Assembly (NCBI GenBank): GCA_959347315.1 | Contig: OY365817.1 | Coordinates: forward strand, 28,690,447-28,754,446 | Reading direction: 5' to 3' | DNA length: 64,000 nucleotides | DNA from: Bimastos eiseni | Taxonomy: Eukaryota > Annelida > Clitellata > Crassiclitellata > Lumbricidae | Shown here: positions 1-11,317 of the stretch, piece by piece | Layout: each line of letters begins with the position of its first letter | How positions within the stretch are numbered: position 1 is the stretch's first letter | The notes under the pieces: model-generated | The model's input: the letters and a program-made list of their open reading frames with translations, nothing else | The model's database searches: none | Told to the model about the DNA's origin: nothing | Translations under genes and position numbers: made by a program

Positions 1-1530
1 ATGTAAAATAATACCCTCCCTTGAGATGTGTTGCGCACACCAATCGCTAGGTGTCATCGTACATGTGTTCATTGAATTTATTATAATAATTATGATTGCT
101 ATTATCACTTTAGCCTATTTACCATATGACACAGTGATATTTAGTGAGTAAATAAAACTACATTCCTTTAAATCCAATTATTGATTGTCAAAATGAGGCG
201 CAGCTGACAGTTGATTAATGTAATTATACTCTTAGACACCTTTATTTAAAGACGTTTTGATACGATACTAAATAAATAGTAAAACGCGGTTATAGTATAG
301 TTGGGAGTGGACGGGTTGATAGCTACACATTCTGAGGATAGGCCCTATGGTCCAGTGAATGCACTTGCATTTGAGGAGGAATGTGTAGCGGTTCCCCGGC
401 TCCCAACTTTTGCAAAGCTTCCGTTTTGACGCTTCAGTTTCTTATTTTAAGAAAGCTTCGTTTTTTCTGTCGAACAATAATCATTGATGGCAAAGATAGC
501 GTTTAATACTAGAAGAACTTTATTCTGTAGAGGTATTTCATGGGTTACAATACAGTGCCTGTTCTCGTCCTTTCTCAAGACGAATTTCTTTTATCCGGAA
601 GCAATTGGTGTGCGCTGAGAGAGGCGCTATATAAATAAAGAGATTTAAATACAATAAAATGCAATATGTGATGGCTACCGTACCTGACTTCAAGGAGAGT
701 AGGTCAACACTTCTGCTAATGCTCCTCAACTTCCATTCCCTTTCACCATCTATTATGCTCTGCTTCTTCCTCGTCCCCTCCTCTTTCTCTTTGTTCTCAT
801 GGATCCTCTCCTTCCGTTGTCTATCACTATCCATTGTGTTCTCATTCAATTCCCATGCTAATCCCCTCATCTTTCCCTCCTCCCCTTCACTGCCCTCACA
901 ATTTTCCTCCACCTCCCTCTCATTCACTCCTCACCTGCCCATCCTCTCCGTAGGCCACCGTGGATTATGCGAAACATTTTCGTAAATTATGCGAAAATAT
1001 GCGAAATCGCAGAATCGCATAAACAACTGATCCTAGCCATCAGCAAGTATACGTCGTCTGGTCAGTAAACTATATATAGTCCCTATAGGCTAATAATAGC
1101 GTGGACAAGCCAGTTATAGTTGATACTGACCGAAATTAATTAACTTTGTGCAATAATTTGCGAAAACTTTCCAATAAGAAATTTATGCGCAAACCGCCAA
1201 TTTATGTGAAACTATGCGAAATCGCATTATCGCATAAACCACGCGGCCCCCTACCTCTCCGATTTCAACACTTCGTCCAATTTCCATGCTCCTCGCTTAT
1301 TACTCCCATCCTCATTAGCCGTTCCATCCGTTCTAATCCTCACCCATCTTCCGTTCTCCACCACTCATCATCCTCTGCCCTTCCCATTATCACAGTGATC
1401 CGTTAACACACCCGGTTTAAGGCCTTTTACATGTCGTTAGTGTAAAGCTGCGTACAAGCGGACAGCAAACACACTGTAATAAGTAATTCTAAATAAGAGT
1501 CATGACGTAGTTGTCGTTACCGAACGGAGG
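1..1530. other. Intergenic, no gene seen
   Basis: I see no supported coding exon here. The plus strand is strongly pyrimidine-rich from about 735 to 950 (runs of CTCC and TTCC), which keeps open frames on both strands but gives low-complexity translations without splice-bounded exons. Near 620-640 the words GGCGCTATATAAAT mark a tail of the dispersed family also found at 15920, 44700 and 48545. The words 'atgcgaaatcgcat' near 970-1020 recur near 1205-1240, an old local duplication of about 50 bp. Confidence 0.5.
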
Positions 1531-1534
1531 TGGT

Positions 1535-1620
1535 GGTTGTTGCAGTTTAACGACACTGTGTGGCAACAAAGATCATTAGCATCGTCCTCCTCCTTTATCC
1601 AGGCTTGGGACTGGCACTGG
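1535..1620 (-). repeat. Dispersed repeat family A copy (minus orientation)
   Basis: This is a reverse-complement copy of an 85-90 bp repeat found at least eight more times in the window. Its plus-sense landmarks are CAGTGCCAGTCCCAAG, then GGATAAATGAGGAGGG, then GATCTTTGTTATCACAC and AGTGTCGTTAAACTGCA. It carries no ORF. I saw no RNA polymerase III boxes, so whether it is a SINE, a MITE or part of a larger element is open. Confidence 0.75.
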
Positions 1621-1780
1621 CCGAGTACTACCAGTGGCTGAGTTTACCGAACGGACGTCCCGAAGAAGAGTTTTATTGGAACACATGCGTTCCGAGGGTT
1701 CCATAATCTTACATTGCATTGGGAGCAGTGGGAACGCAGACACAGGATTTCAAGAGCAGTGGGAACGACGTTCCCACCCA

Positions 1781-1781
<1 letters not shown>

Positions 1782-1821
<40 letters not shown>
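1782..1821. repeat. (TA)n microsatellite
   Basis: About 20 uninterrupted TA units. It directly precedes a copy of repeat family B. Confidence 0.95.
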
Positions 1822-1824
<3 letters not shown>

Positions 1825-1835
1825 AAGCAATTTTC

Positions 1836-1893
1836 TGTCGACTGCATCGGCCTCTGTTGTCAAACGTGGTCGTTAAACTCTGGATCCATCGAT
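1836..1893 (+). repeat. Dispersed repeat family B copy
   Basis: Landmarks in order are TTTCTGTCGAC, GGCCTCTGTTGTC and GTCGTTAAACYCTGGATCCAT. Close relatives lie at 43050-43117, 57021-57083, 61283-61345 (inverted) and 63908-63960. The element is non-coding. Confidence 0.75.
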
Positions 1894-2049
1894 CCTTCTG
1901 AGAACCGATTTCATTGCCCGGTCAGTCAGCCTCGGGCGGGTACCCGGATATTCGGGCACCCATGTACCCGGGTACCCATTGGCAGCCTTACTTGGACGCT
2001 GTCTCCTTACCACGGATGAGCTAATTGCCGTTGAGTTCACTCACAGCCT

Positions 2050-2141
2050 CTGAGTAGATATCTTGAAGGGGTGCTATATTAAGTTTGATTAATTGATTGA
2101 TTGGGTGCATGGCTGGGTGGCTGGCTGGTTGACTGACAGAC

Positions 2142-2173
<32 letters not shown>

Positions 2174-2182
2174 AGCTCGACA
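2050..2182. repeat. GCTATATTAA-type tail with (TGAT)n microsatellite
   Basis: The text TTGAAGGGGTGCTATATTAAGTTTGATT is followed by a run of TGAT units interrupted by GGCTGG words. The same order (short GC-rich end, a GGCGCTATATAAAT-like word, then a tetranucleotide microsatellite) recurs at 44700, 45330 and 62410, so the microsatellite is probably the 3' tail of a retroposed element. Confidence 0.6.
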
Positions 2183-2189
2183 AACGCAT

Positions 2190-3450
2190 AAGTATTTAAT
2201 CATCTCTCAGCATGCAGCGTTGCATTCATGTTGCAATTCATGCATGAAAATAAACTTGAGGACTCTTTGATGTTCAGAAAGTTTCGATTTTTCATAAATG
2301 TTTTTTGCCAATCATTTATCTTCTGCTGTCAGTTGTATTGTGCTAAGCAACCATCGCTTATGATGAAATAATTATTAGCTTAAACAAGTGACATTCGTTC
2401 AACAGACGCATTGAGGGAGGATTGAGCATTCATGTCGTTGCATTAGGGCTTATAGCATACACTCACAACGATTGAAACATCGATCAAGCGAATGGTCCTC
2501 GAGCGTTTACGAAAAGAGGGGAAGATAGTATATATAGTCTATGGTTTAATTCGTGTCGCAGGTTGTTAGAGAATTTATGCCTGGAGAATGGAGAATGGAC
2601 CCACCACAGAAAACTCCTTCGCTGGACCGTGAAGGTCATTGTGAGCGTTACAGTCATGTAACCGTGAGTTGTAGAGCGGATAATAAATAATACTGTGCTG
2701 CCAGACACGAGAGACACTTAATATTGGCCTAAAAAAATTCATTGAGTTCATCATATGACGGATCACAGCCTGATAGAACATTACTGTTTCAATTAATTTA
2801 TTTCATTTAATTAAACCAACTCAAATTAGGACTAGCGATTAAGAAATTTCAAATGGTATAGAATAAATTCAACAACAAATCTATTAAATATTATTCGCGA
2901 AAAAGCAAGCTGAAGAAAAATAGAAAAATGTTCAACGTTAGAAAAAAGTCAAACCCTATTCAATTATCTCAATTAATATTATTTAATCTAGACTAAGAAC
3001 TTCTATGGCGCCGATGTTAAAATTGGCGAGGCTCATCGGCAGTAAGCTCGGTAGTAAGCTAGGAAGGGAATCCGAGAAGATGCGGAAATGGCCGAATGAG
3101 GAGGGAATAATGAGTTTAGGAAAATTTCAGCATTTAGTTGCTCTCTGAAGGACAGAATAGACTGCGAAGAGCAACCGTTAAGGTAGGGAGATACTTCCAG
3201 AGATGGAATGAATGGATTGATTGATTGGTGAAATGGTCTGTGGATTGATGGACGGTTGTGTAGATGGAATGGATGGATTGATGGGTGGATGGAATCGATA
3301 GAAAGATGGATAACAACGGGAAGAGCGTTGCTGCGCAGAGGCGTCTTTCTCCACGTAGTATGGATATTGGGTAAGTCAGAAGACAGAGGAATCTTTTGAT
3401 GCTACAGCCAAAACTGAGGTTGACCACTGAAATGTACGGATTAAAAATGA
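2190..3450. other. Intergenic, no gene seen
   Basis: AT-rich sequence with no exon bounded by plausible splice sites and no family resemblance. From about 3200 to 3300 a degenerate GGATGGAT/TTGATTGA run begins and continues in spirit at 3950-4400. Confidence 0.5.
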
Positions 3451-3454
3451 CCAC

Positions 3455-3745
3455 AGAAGCCGAAACCGGTTTCACGATCATAAGGCCCAAATGGAAACAG
3501 GTTTCTCATCCGTGAGACACAAGCAGAACCCGGTTTTACAATAATGGGACTAAATTTGAAACCGGTTTCACAGCCGTTAGACGCAAACTGAAACCGGTTT
3601 TTCAATCATATAAAACAAACTGAAACCGGTTTCGCAATCATATGAGGCAAACTGAACCCAGTTTCACATTCAAAAACACAAACGGAAACCAGTTTCACAA
3701 TCATAAGATGTAAAGAGAAAACAGGTTTCACAATCATAACTTCAT
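3455..3745. repeat. Minisatellite built on palindrome GAAACCGGTTTC
   Basis: About nine units of roughly 33 bp. Each is centred on GAAACCGGTTTC or a one-to-three base variant, followed by CACAATCATAAG and a CAAACT spacer. The core reads the same on both strands. Units diverge by substitutions but keep their spacing. No ORF is favoured over its shadows. Confidence 0.9.
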
Positions 3746-3949
3746 AAGACAACGAGTGAAAAACTACTAATGCGAAAAGGTCAGCGTCGTAACTAAAAGT
3801 TCTACTTATTCTGTCGCTGTAATGTAGTATACGCTGGTTCTCCGCTGTTTACAGAAAGAACCTCGTTCTGGACTTCTGGTCTGAAATGAAAAATATATTC
3901 GATGTCGATGGATTTTAGAATTGAGGTCGAATTAAAAGAATGGATGCGT

Positions 3950-4400
3950 TTAAGTGTAAATGGGATGGGTTAACGTGGACGGATAGGTAAGAGTCGGTGA
4001 ATGGATGAGTGAATGAATGAATGTCAGTGAATAGGTGGAAGGTTGGATGAATGGATGGATGGATGAATTGATGGACTTAGGAATGGATGGGTGGATGGAG
4101 GGATTGATGGACTGAGGATGGATGGATGAGTATAGATGGAATGGTGATTGGAAAGAACATATGGACGAAACCATGGAGAGTGGATGAAAATATGGATGTG
4201 GACGGAGAGATGAACGATTGAATGGATGGATGAATAAACGAATGCATGAATGGACAGACGCACGGATGGATTGACGGTCTAATGAATGGTTTGATTAATG
4301 GATGTAGGCCTACACTGATGAGTGTATAGATGACTAGATGAAAGCAAGGATAGACTGCTGAATGGATGGATCTATGACTAACAGTTGGTGCAGTTAGTCA
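3950..4400. repeat. Degenerate GGAT/GAAT tetranucleotide array
   Basis: Interrupted runs of ATGGATGGATGAATGAATG over about 450 bp. The serine/histidine-rich open frames on the minus strand here are a product of the repeat and are not called as genes. Confidence 0.85.
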
Positions 4401-4503
4401 AATGAATGAAAAATCGAACGTTTGCAGTTGCAATACTTTTGCTGATTAAAGTCCATACTAACACGAATCTATAAGAGAATTCATGTAGCGCATTTACTTT
4501 CGT

Positions 4504-4734
4504 CTATTTGGTTCCGAGGTTTTCGAAGTATGCGGCGTATTCGTCGAAGCTGACGCGATCGTCTTTGTTCTTATCGAGTTCATTCATGAATTTCTGTATT
4601 TACAAAACGATTACACCCTATATAGACAGAAACACAGACGCACAGACAGACAGACAGCATTGTATACATGTGAACATCAGACAATTAACAGCACACAAAA
4701 ATAATAGTCGGACAGAGCCACACAGGTAAACAGA

Positions 4735-4774
<40 letters not shown>

Positions 4775-4806
4775 TCTGTTTACCTGTATATCTGTTTACC
4801 TGTTTA

Positions 4807-4850
<44 letters not shown>

Positions 4851-6701
4851 TATATTATAATATTTATTTTTATTGTAATATATAATATATATAATTATAT
4901 ATACATGTATATATAATTATATATATAATTATATATACATATTATATATACATATAATATGTATATATAATTATATATACATAAATTATATATATATGTA
5001 TATATATATATGTATGGTCCAAAATAGGCCAATAGGGCTTATAGGTCGATGTTAGTCCGTGGCTGTGATGATGCGATCGTGAAAGGTGACATCTGTCCAA
5101 TCAATGTCGTGTAATATCTTGCACATATCGACGACGAGTTTACTTATCACGTCGAGACGATTAAAACAGATCCAGGTCAAACTACGGCGCTATATAATCG
5201 ATCAGATATACACGCGCAACGATAGAACAATCGCCCGTTGTTAGAGGAAATTCTTATCTCTTATGTCAACGCAATATTTCTTCAGAATTTATCGAAACAC
5301 ATACATGTACATAATTCCTTTCTGTAATTCGATACAAATTTTATTAATAATTTATCGTCATTTCATCATAAGCACTTGTAGCTGCCTTTAGACAAAGAAA
5401 GCGATAACGATGATAGAACGCCTAATATTGCTTATATAAGCTACCGTTTTATAACCTACTATTTTCTGTAGATAAGGATTATAAGCCGACAATTATTTAA
5501 ATAGCACCTCATTTCATTTCACTGAGAGATCCTTTACCTGAGAATAGGCATATAACGCACACTACAACTCCTCCACTGTTCGCGCTCTGGCAGTGCAAGT
5601 CTCAAGACTTGGTAAAGGCGGAGGGCTGATGATCTTTATCATCACACAGTATCGTTAAACTGAAACTACTGACGACATAGGCCTATAGCCAATACTACTT
5701 GCATTCTGGCAGTGCCAGTCCCAAGGTTGGAGAAAGAATTGAGGCGACGCCAATTATCATTACTATGATATCAATAGTGTGAAAGGTATACGCCCAGCCT
5801 TAGCATTGGGATTAGCAGTCGACGGTAAGATATGACAATGGCCCTGCAGAGGTTTAGATTGGACCAGGGCACCGTCTCCAACATCTGCCGATTGACAAGG
5901 ATGCTATGTAGGCCCCTACATACAGACCAGAAAGAAAATATCATCGGCCGAAATTCCGCTGTGACGTCATGACAAGCGGCGATAGGCAAAGGAGCAAGCC
6001 ATCAGTGACTGCATGCAAACTGTCAGTGGGAAGAGGATATTTGGCGACTCACCCTCATATGCCGAGGCTGGGAAAATAAGGTCGCAAACGCTTCGCGCTG
6101 CTTAATGCATGTAGGCTCAGCTATGCGATTTTTCGGGAGGATCAGAGGTTGGGATTGGACTCACAACTTCTGCTAAAGAGCTTAAGGTCACTGAATTTGA
6201 TACAGCGTGGAATTCATCAAACTCTCATAAATTCTCGTCTGCCTCTTTGTTAGAAGACAGACCCTGACCAGTTAAACCAACTGCAGGTTGTTGCCAGTGG
6301 GGTTGGCTCCCCTCATGCAGCTTCAGTCACAAAGGAATTATAGATAAAGTACTGAATTCTGAAGATTTCCACGAATTCTCATCAACCAACCCCTTCTATT
6401 TAGACAAACCGCACTCTGAATTTAAGAGACCGCTGAGATCATCTTCATCTTCATCTACGTTTAAAAGGCGCTAATAAAATGCGACGAACTGACGTACCAA
6501 CGCTTCGCTTCGTACGCGCTCTTCGTCGACGTCCTGGTGGGACTCCACGAGGCACCTTCTCCAAGCGGCTGCCACCTCCTCAAACGTGATGAACCCGTCT
6601 TTGTCGGTGTCGTACCCATCAAACGACTCCTTCAGGCAGGTTCTGTAGTCACCCTTTCCGCTCAGACCCTCTCCAGGACCACGGTATCCGCAACCCTCCA
6701 T
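4504..6701 (-). CDS. Small two-EF-hand calcium-binding protein
   Basis: Two coding exons: 6701-6498 (68 codons) and 4593-4504 (29 codons plus stop TAG). The donor TTG|GTACGT and acceptor TACAG|AAATTC join in phase 0 and give 97 residues. EF-hand 1 has a canonical 12-residue loop at residues 31-42 (DTDKDGFITFEE). EF-hand 2 is at residues 75-86 (DKNKDDRVSFDE), with Asp instead of the usual Gly at loop position 6 but Glu kept at position 12. The linker is acidic and helical. I chose the ATG at 6701-6699. An acceptor (CGACAG) about 30 bp upstream leaves the frame open, so further 5' exons are possible. Size and architecture match calmodulin-like or sarcoplasmic calcium-binding families, but I cannot name an orthologue. 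The intron holds AT-rich hairpins and two repeat family A copies. Confidence 0.8.
4722..5012. repeat. TA-rich inverted repeat and AT microsatellites
   Basis: The word AGGTAAACAGACTCTCATATA is followed by about 28 bp of TA and then by its reverse complement ending GTTTACCT near 4781, a hairpin with about 20 bp of non-TA arm. Further TA and ATAATTATATATAC runs extend to about 5012. It lies in the intron of the EF-hand gene. Confidence 0.85.
5589..5765 (+). repeat. Two adjacent repeat family A copies
   Basis: The first copy (about 5590-5671) runs from CAGTGCAAGTCTCAAG to ATCGTTAAACTGAAACTACT. A second, 3'-truncated copy starts at CAGTGCCAGTCCCAAGG near 5709 and fades near 5765. Both are in plus orientation inside the EF-hand gene intron. 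Confidence 0.75.
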
Positions 6702-7115
6702 TTCTTTCTCGGAAAATAAAATAATCTGTCGAAAAAGCAGACGACTTTTGACGCTGGCAGACGACACAAGCGGAGTGACCAACGCTTCCTCACCTGTAGC
6801 CGAAAGTAGTTCTATAGTCCGCGGCCACTGGAGCGCAAGGAGACGGCTGGGCGTGAATCGTCGGGCGGTGGCGCATTGATCGGATATGAGCGTGGATTGT
6901 GGGAACGGCGAGTTTGCACGAGAAATAGATAAATCGAACACATATATAACGTAATAATGATTGTAATTATAATTATAAAGGCATCGTGGCATAATTATTG
7001 AAGGTGTAATTGTATTCGTAACGCATAGGGCGTTCTGGTCGATCAGGTGAAACTAATATCTGGAAGCAGAGAGATATGGTTTTTGGAACTATAGGCCTAG
7101 GCTATTCATCAATAG

Positions 7116-7118
7116 GCC

Positions 7119-7183
<65 letters not shown>
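7116..7183. repeat. (TTA)n microsatellite
   Basis: About 22 uninterrupted TTA/ATT triplets. The long poly-leucine frame across it is an artefact of the repeat. Confidence 0.95.
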
Positions 7184-7184
<1 letters not shown>

Positions 7185-7199
7185 GTAATTATTATTTTT

Positions 7200-8200
7200 A
7201 TAAATGTATTTTTATGTATCAGCAGTTGCATGTTGCCGCTTATGTGTTAAGTGTCGCGTGCCGCGTTGCCCGCAGCGATAGGCCCTATTTATCTTGGGCA
7301 AGTGAACAGAAATCGAAAATATCTCTTCAATGGATTTGAATTGAACCCATAGCCTACGGATTGATCGGTCTATTAAACAAACAATAACGTTATTTGATTT
7401 CCTTATTTTTTGTATTAGAGATAATAATCGAACGAACAATGTTCGTAATATCCAAATTTCTAAAGTGCCACTTTAAAGCCAAGCGAGGGGCGGCAACTTA
7501 TTCCCAAGCGCTGAGTGTACGACGATTGTCGTTAATAATAAGAACCTCAGACAGCCTGTGTAGGTCTATATGATGGCATTGCAATTGGACACATTCCAGA
7601 CAGGCTGCAGAGAGAGATCAACGAACTAATCCTGTATAGATCTCTGCAATAATTATTAATATTCTACAAAACTTTCGTGATGCTTCTCCCGTCGATATAT
7701 ATATATATATATATATATATTCTCGTGATCATCACAGGGTCAAAATATAGATAAAATGAAGCCATAGCTAAGATTGCTTTAAGTAATAGCAAATTTCTTT
7801 ATAAGAAAAGTCAATGTTATGAGAGCTGGCTTTGAGAATAGAAGGAGTGAATGAAATGAGGGAAATGGGTCATGGAGAGTTTTTAGTGCAGATCTAGAAT
7901 TCAACAGACGCTAAGGTAAACGCTTGCCGGGAACAACTGGGCTCTAGAGTCTAAAAGCGACAGAGAGGACATCCATGCCAAGAGCGAGACCATCTTCTTC
8001 TCGGAATATTATGATAACCCTATATTATCAAGTAGGGCCTTTATAGTATACCATAGGCTGCATATATAATATATATTTCTATACATAGTTGACTTATTAT
8101 GCTGGGCATTGCCACGGGCCACATTATTGTTTCTTATGCACAAACTGCAAACAAATAAAGACATAAGGGTCTATACGTGACTAAGTTGAGAACAGTTTCT
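7200..8200. other. Intergenic, no gene seen
   Basis: No supported gene. At 7462-7512 the words AGTGCCACTTTAAAGC and GGGGCGGCAACTTATTC match a repeat also present at 38596-38648, 47765-47815 and partly at 48950. A (TA)n run sits at 7696-7720. Confidence 0.5.
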
Positions 8201-8208
8201 ATAAGGTT

Positions 8209-8308
8209 CGTCCAATGTCGCAAATCGTCACGTTTTCCGGTCCTTCCCTTTATATTTGCTGTAGGAGAGAGAGAGCCAGAAAACGTGACGAATGGCGACA
8301 TTGAACGT
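8209..8308. repeat. Imperfect inverted repeat (hairpin)
   Basis: Left arm about 8210-8240 (TCCAATGTCGCAAATCGTCA, then CGTTTTCC). Right arm about 8277-8308, which is its reverse complement with a few mismatches (TTCAATGTCGCCATTCGTCA, then CGTTTTC). The loop is about 36 bp and GA-rich. It may be a short MITE or a transcribed hairpin. Confidence 0.7.
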
Positions 8309-8437
8309 ACAAGCGTGTACTTAGGAAGGCTGTGAAGCAATGGAAGAGGAAGACGCTACTTTAGTAACTTTGGAGAAATGATGCAATGGTGTCTAAACCA
8401 TAAAATGTTGAGAATTCACAATTGAGTCAGTTGGAGT

Positions 8438-8717
8438 CAGAGGTGTAGCAAGCGAGGGGGCAGAGGGGCACCATCCCCCTCACCTCCAGTTTCAAAACTG
8501 AGGAGCAATGTGCTCAGTGCCCCCAATGTGCCCTCCAAATCGGTTTTTTATGTTTCTACAATGGCCTTCTAAGATGATTTCTGTTAAGATAATTTGTGAC
8601 CCCCCATTTTCCATTTTTAAAATTTCTGGAGGGCAAAATTTAAAAAGTGGGGAGAGGCAAAAAATTTTTGTTAGAAATTATGCCCCTCCCACTTTTCAAA
8701 ACCTTGTTACACCTCTG
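8438..8717. mobile_element. hAT-type non-autonomous DNA transposon (MITE 1)
   Basis: A 280-bp element with terminal inverted repeats CAGAGGTGTAGCAAG at the left and its near-complement CTTGTTACACCTCTG at the right. It is flanked by a perfect 8-bp direct repeat GTTGGAGT at 8430-8437 and 8718-8725. An 8-bp target duplication with CAG-starting termini is the hallmark of the hAT superfamily. There is no transposase, so it must have been mobilised in trans. The intact duplication suggests a fairly recent insertion. Confidence 0.9.
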
Positions 8718-9134
8718 GTTGGAGTCATTTGTTACTTGCCATGATACTAATCATAATAATTTCCGTTTAATTTCAATCTTACAAACCGCAGTATGCGGTT
8801 ACAAGTAGCCTACAGACTACAGTATGAGCGAATGGTGACAAAATTTTCCAGGAGATGAATTTAACTGTCGGCAGCCATGCAAGGCGACCATTACGTTATA
8901 CATTTAATTTAACCAACGTCGCCCCGAGCGATAGAAGAACTATTCAACCGTGCGGGGGACACGGGAACCGAACTCGGTTCCTCAGCTCTGTGCCCCAGTG
9001 AGTCACCCCTCTGATTGAATTGCGATGACCTTGTTTCCGGAGCCGTATCAGTTGATGCCTTGAACAGAAAGGTAAAATGAGATATAATTATACGATGCAA
9101 TATTTTATCCTGCGTCGTTTAAACATCTCATATC

Positions 9135-9282
9135 CAGGGGCGGCGATCCCTTGTAGAGGTTGAAGGGACAAGTCACCCCACCTTTTACAGAGAGCTTATA
9201 ATTGTTATTCGTGTCCCCCCCCCACATTTCCTACCCCTCTCGTTTGGTGTACCCCACCTGTCGAACGAGATCGCTGCCTCTG
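9135..9282. mobile_element. hAT-type MITE 2, copy 1
   Basis: A 148-bp element with ends CAGGGGCGGCGAT and ATCGCTGCCTCTG, which are near inverted repeats. The interior words CACCTTTTACAGAGAG and CACATTTCCTAC are shared with the copy at 39312-39455. The flanking octamers CTCATATC and CTCACGCC match at 5 of 8 positions with only transitions, as expected of an aged target duplication. Non-coding. Confidence 0.85.
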
Positions 9283-9723
9283 CTCACGCCCATATGATAC
9301 AGTAATTAATAATTTATAAGAAGTGTAATGGGCAACGGAGCAGCAGAAGTTCTATAGAGCTCCTTATCCTCTGACGGACTTTAAATTGCTTGTGTCTCTG
9401 AATAATCACCGATTCATCGACCATAGCGTTAGTTATTGGCCCATAAATATGAGGACCCCATTAAAACTAAATGGAGTCTAGACCATGTGTATGGGGGACG
9501 AGGTGGAGATGGGTTGGTGGACTATCAGGTAGGAGTATATTGTATACCTGTGAGATGGTAGGGGCCTAAAGGGCCTAATAGGTGTAAGGGGAAATCGATC
9601 GTTACATTAATTTCTTTTGGGATCGGACAATTAACTTCAAGAGCTTATCAATTCTTTACGACGTTGCAAATCATTCTCAACTGTTTCAGACGGATAGATC
9701 GCAACACACATATACAGGCATAT

Positions 9724-9755
9724 ATAACATGACGTCAGAAATGACGTCATGTTAT
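9724..9755. repeat. Perfect 14-bp inverted repeat with two CRE octamers
   Basis: The arms ATAACATGACGTCA and TGACGTCATGTTAT are separated by GAAA. Each arm contains TGACGTCA, the full consensus site for CREB/ATF bZIP proteins. No gene start was found nearby, so a regulatory role is unproven. Confidence 0.85.
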
Positions 9756-9759
9756 TAGT

Positions 9760-10198
9760 TAACCAATGATGTTGTAAATATGTGCATTTATGTGGGTCTG
9801 TATGTGTGAATGTATTCGTGCTTATCTGCGTGTAAGTAGGCGCACGTATGTTCCTCTATACCCTAAATGAATTTTGGTTGCCTCTCTATGAATGCGTTTG
9901 CATAATTATCTGTGTGCCGTAGCGAATATGATAGAGCGCTATATAAGTGGTCCGATACTAACATGCATACAGATGTATGTTTGTGCGTACGTGTAGATGT
10001 ATGCGTGAGTCTGTGTGATGAATAATCTGGGTTTTGCGATGACGGATCTTGACGATAAATCATCGTTTATCCGTTGCAGTCTCTCTGATGGCCTCTCAGC
10101 TTTCAACTGATTAGGTCTTCGGCTGTTCTTGTGGAGACCTAAAGAGGTCTACGATAGGATGGACGAACGTCACTCACCATATACTATAGGTTAGGCCT
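9760..10198. other. Intergenic, no gene seen
   Basis: Loose TGTGTATG-rich sequence. No exon or recognised element. Confidence 0.45.
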
Positions 10199-10332
10199 AG
10201 TCTGTCTGTCTCTGTCTGTCTCTGTCTGTCTCTGTCTGTCTCTGTCTGTCTCTGTCTGTCTCTGTCTGTCTCTGTCTGTCTCTGTCTGTCTCTGTCTGTC
10301 TCTGTCTGTCTCTGTCTGTCTCTGTCTGTCTC
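10199..10332. repeat. 10-bp tandem repeat (TCTGTCTGTC)n
   Basis: Thirteen near-perfect decamers in register over about 130 bp. The minus-strand frames rich in Thr-Asp-Arg-Gln are artefacts of this array. Confidence 0.97.
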
Positions 10333-10347
10333 TCTTTCTCTCTCTTC

Positions 10348-10760
10348 GTTTGACACCCTCTTTTGACACCCTCTGCTGACACCTTCTTCTGACACCCTCA
10401 ATTGACACTCTGTTTAACCACCCTCAAATTACACCATCCATTAACAACTTACATTGACACCCTCCAATTGCACCACATTTTAACACCTACTTTAGACGTT
10501 GACTTTTGGTTATGCTCGGTTGACAGCTTCCATTGACTCCCTCCATTGACACCCTCAATTGAAACCCTCAATTCACACCCTTTTTGACACCCTCAATTGA
10601 CACCCTCCATTGACATCCTCCATTGACACCCTCCATTGACACCCTCCATTGACACCCTCCATTGACACCTCTGCTGACATATTCTCTTTTAGGTGCTCTT
10701 TTGACAATCTGTTTGACAACATTTTGTGCCACCCTGTTTTGACACCCTCCAATCAATATA
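10348..10760. repeat. 13-bp minisatellite TTGACACCCTCCA
   Basis: Many variant copies of ATTGACACCCTCC with 12-14 bp spacing, most regular from 10540 to 10670. It directly follows the 10-bp array, so two unrelated tandem arrays abut. Confidence 0.9.
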
Positions 10761-11317
10761 TACTTCTCTCTCTTTCTCTGTCTGTATCTCTGTCTTTATG
10801 TCTCTCAATTTTTTCTTTGTCTGACTGTCTGTTTGTCTCTCTCTATATATATATTTTTTCTCGCTGTCTCTTGTCTGCCTGACTTTGTCTGTCCGTGTGT
10901 TTCTCTCCGTGTATCTGTATCTGTGTGCCTACTAACATATATATATATATATATATATATAAATATATATATATTTGTCTTCCTTTCCTGATACTCACCT
11001 GTACTAAACCACTCAAGCTCTCCTCACCTGTCGCGCATTTTATCTCTGAGACCGATGGAAACGCTTTAATTGGTTTGTCAGATGTACTCAAAGTCATACA
11101 GTAATTTATCTAGCTCCTATACATAATGTCAGAGCATGAGGCGATAGCAATCGTGCGTTAAGGGCTTGCTGCCCAAAGTCCCTGCAGCGCTGCGAGCCCT
11201 CCCTCAATGGACGATCGAGATAGACTAATGATCTCTGTAGAGCCGCTATAAGTTAGTGAGATGACCTATATAGCGATCATATTAGTTGATCGCTTCGGTT
11301 GAACAAAATCATATCCC

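Noticed and set aside
3455..3745. CRISPR array, because of regular palindromic repeats with spacers
   Set aside because: The spacers are themselves repeated and diverged, the window is clearly animal, and there are no cas genes.
10174..10408. Three overlapping minus-strand frames rich in Thr-Asp-Arg-Gln
   Set aside because: Pure translation of a 10-bp tandem repeat, open in all frames.
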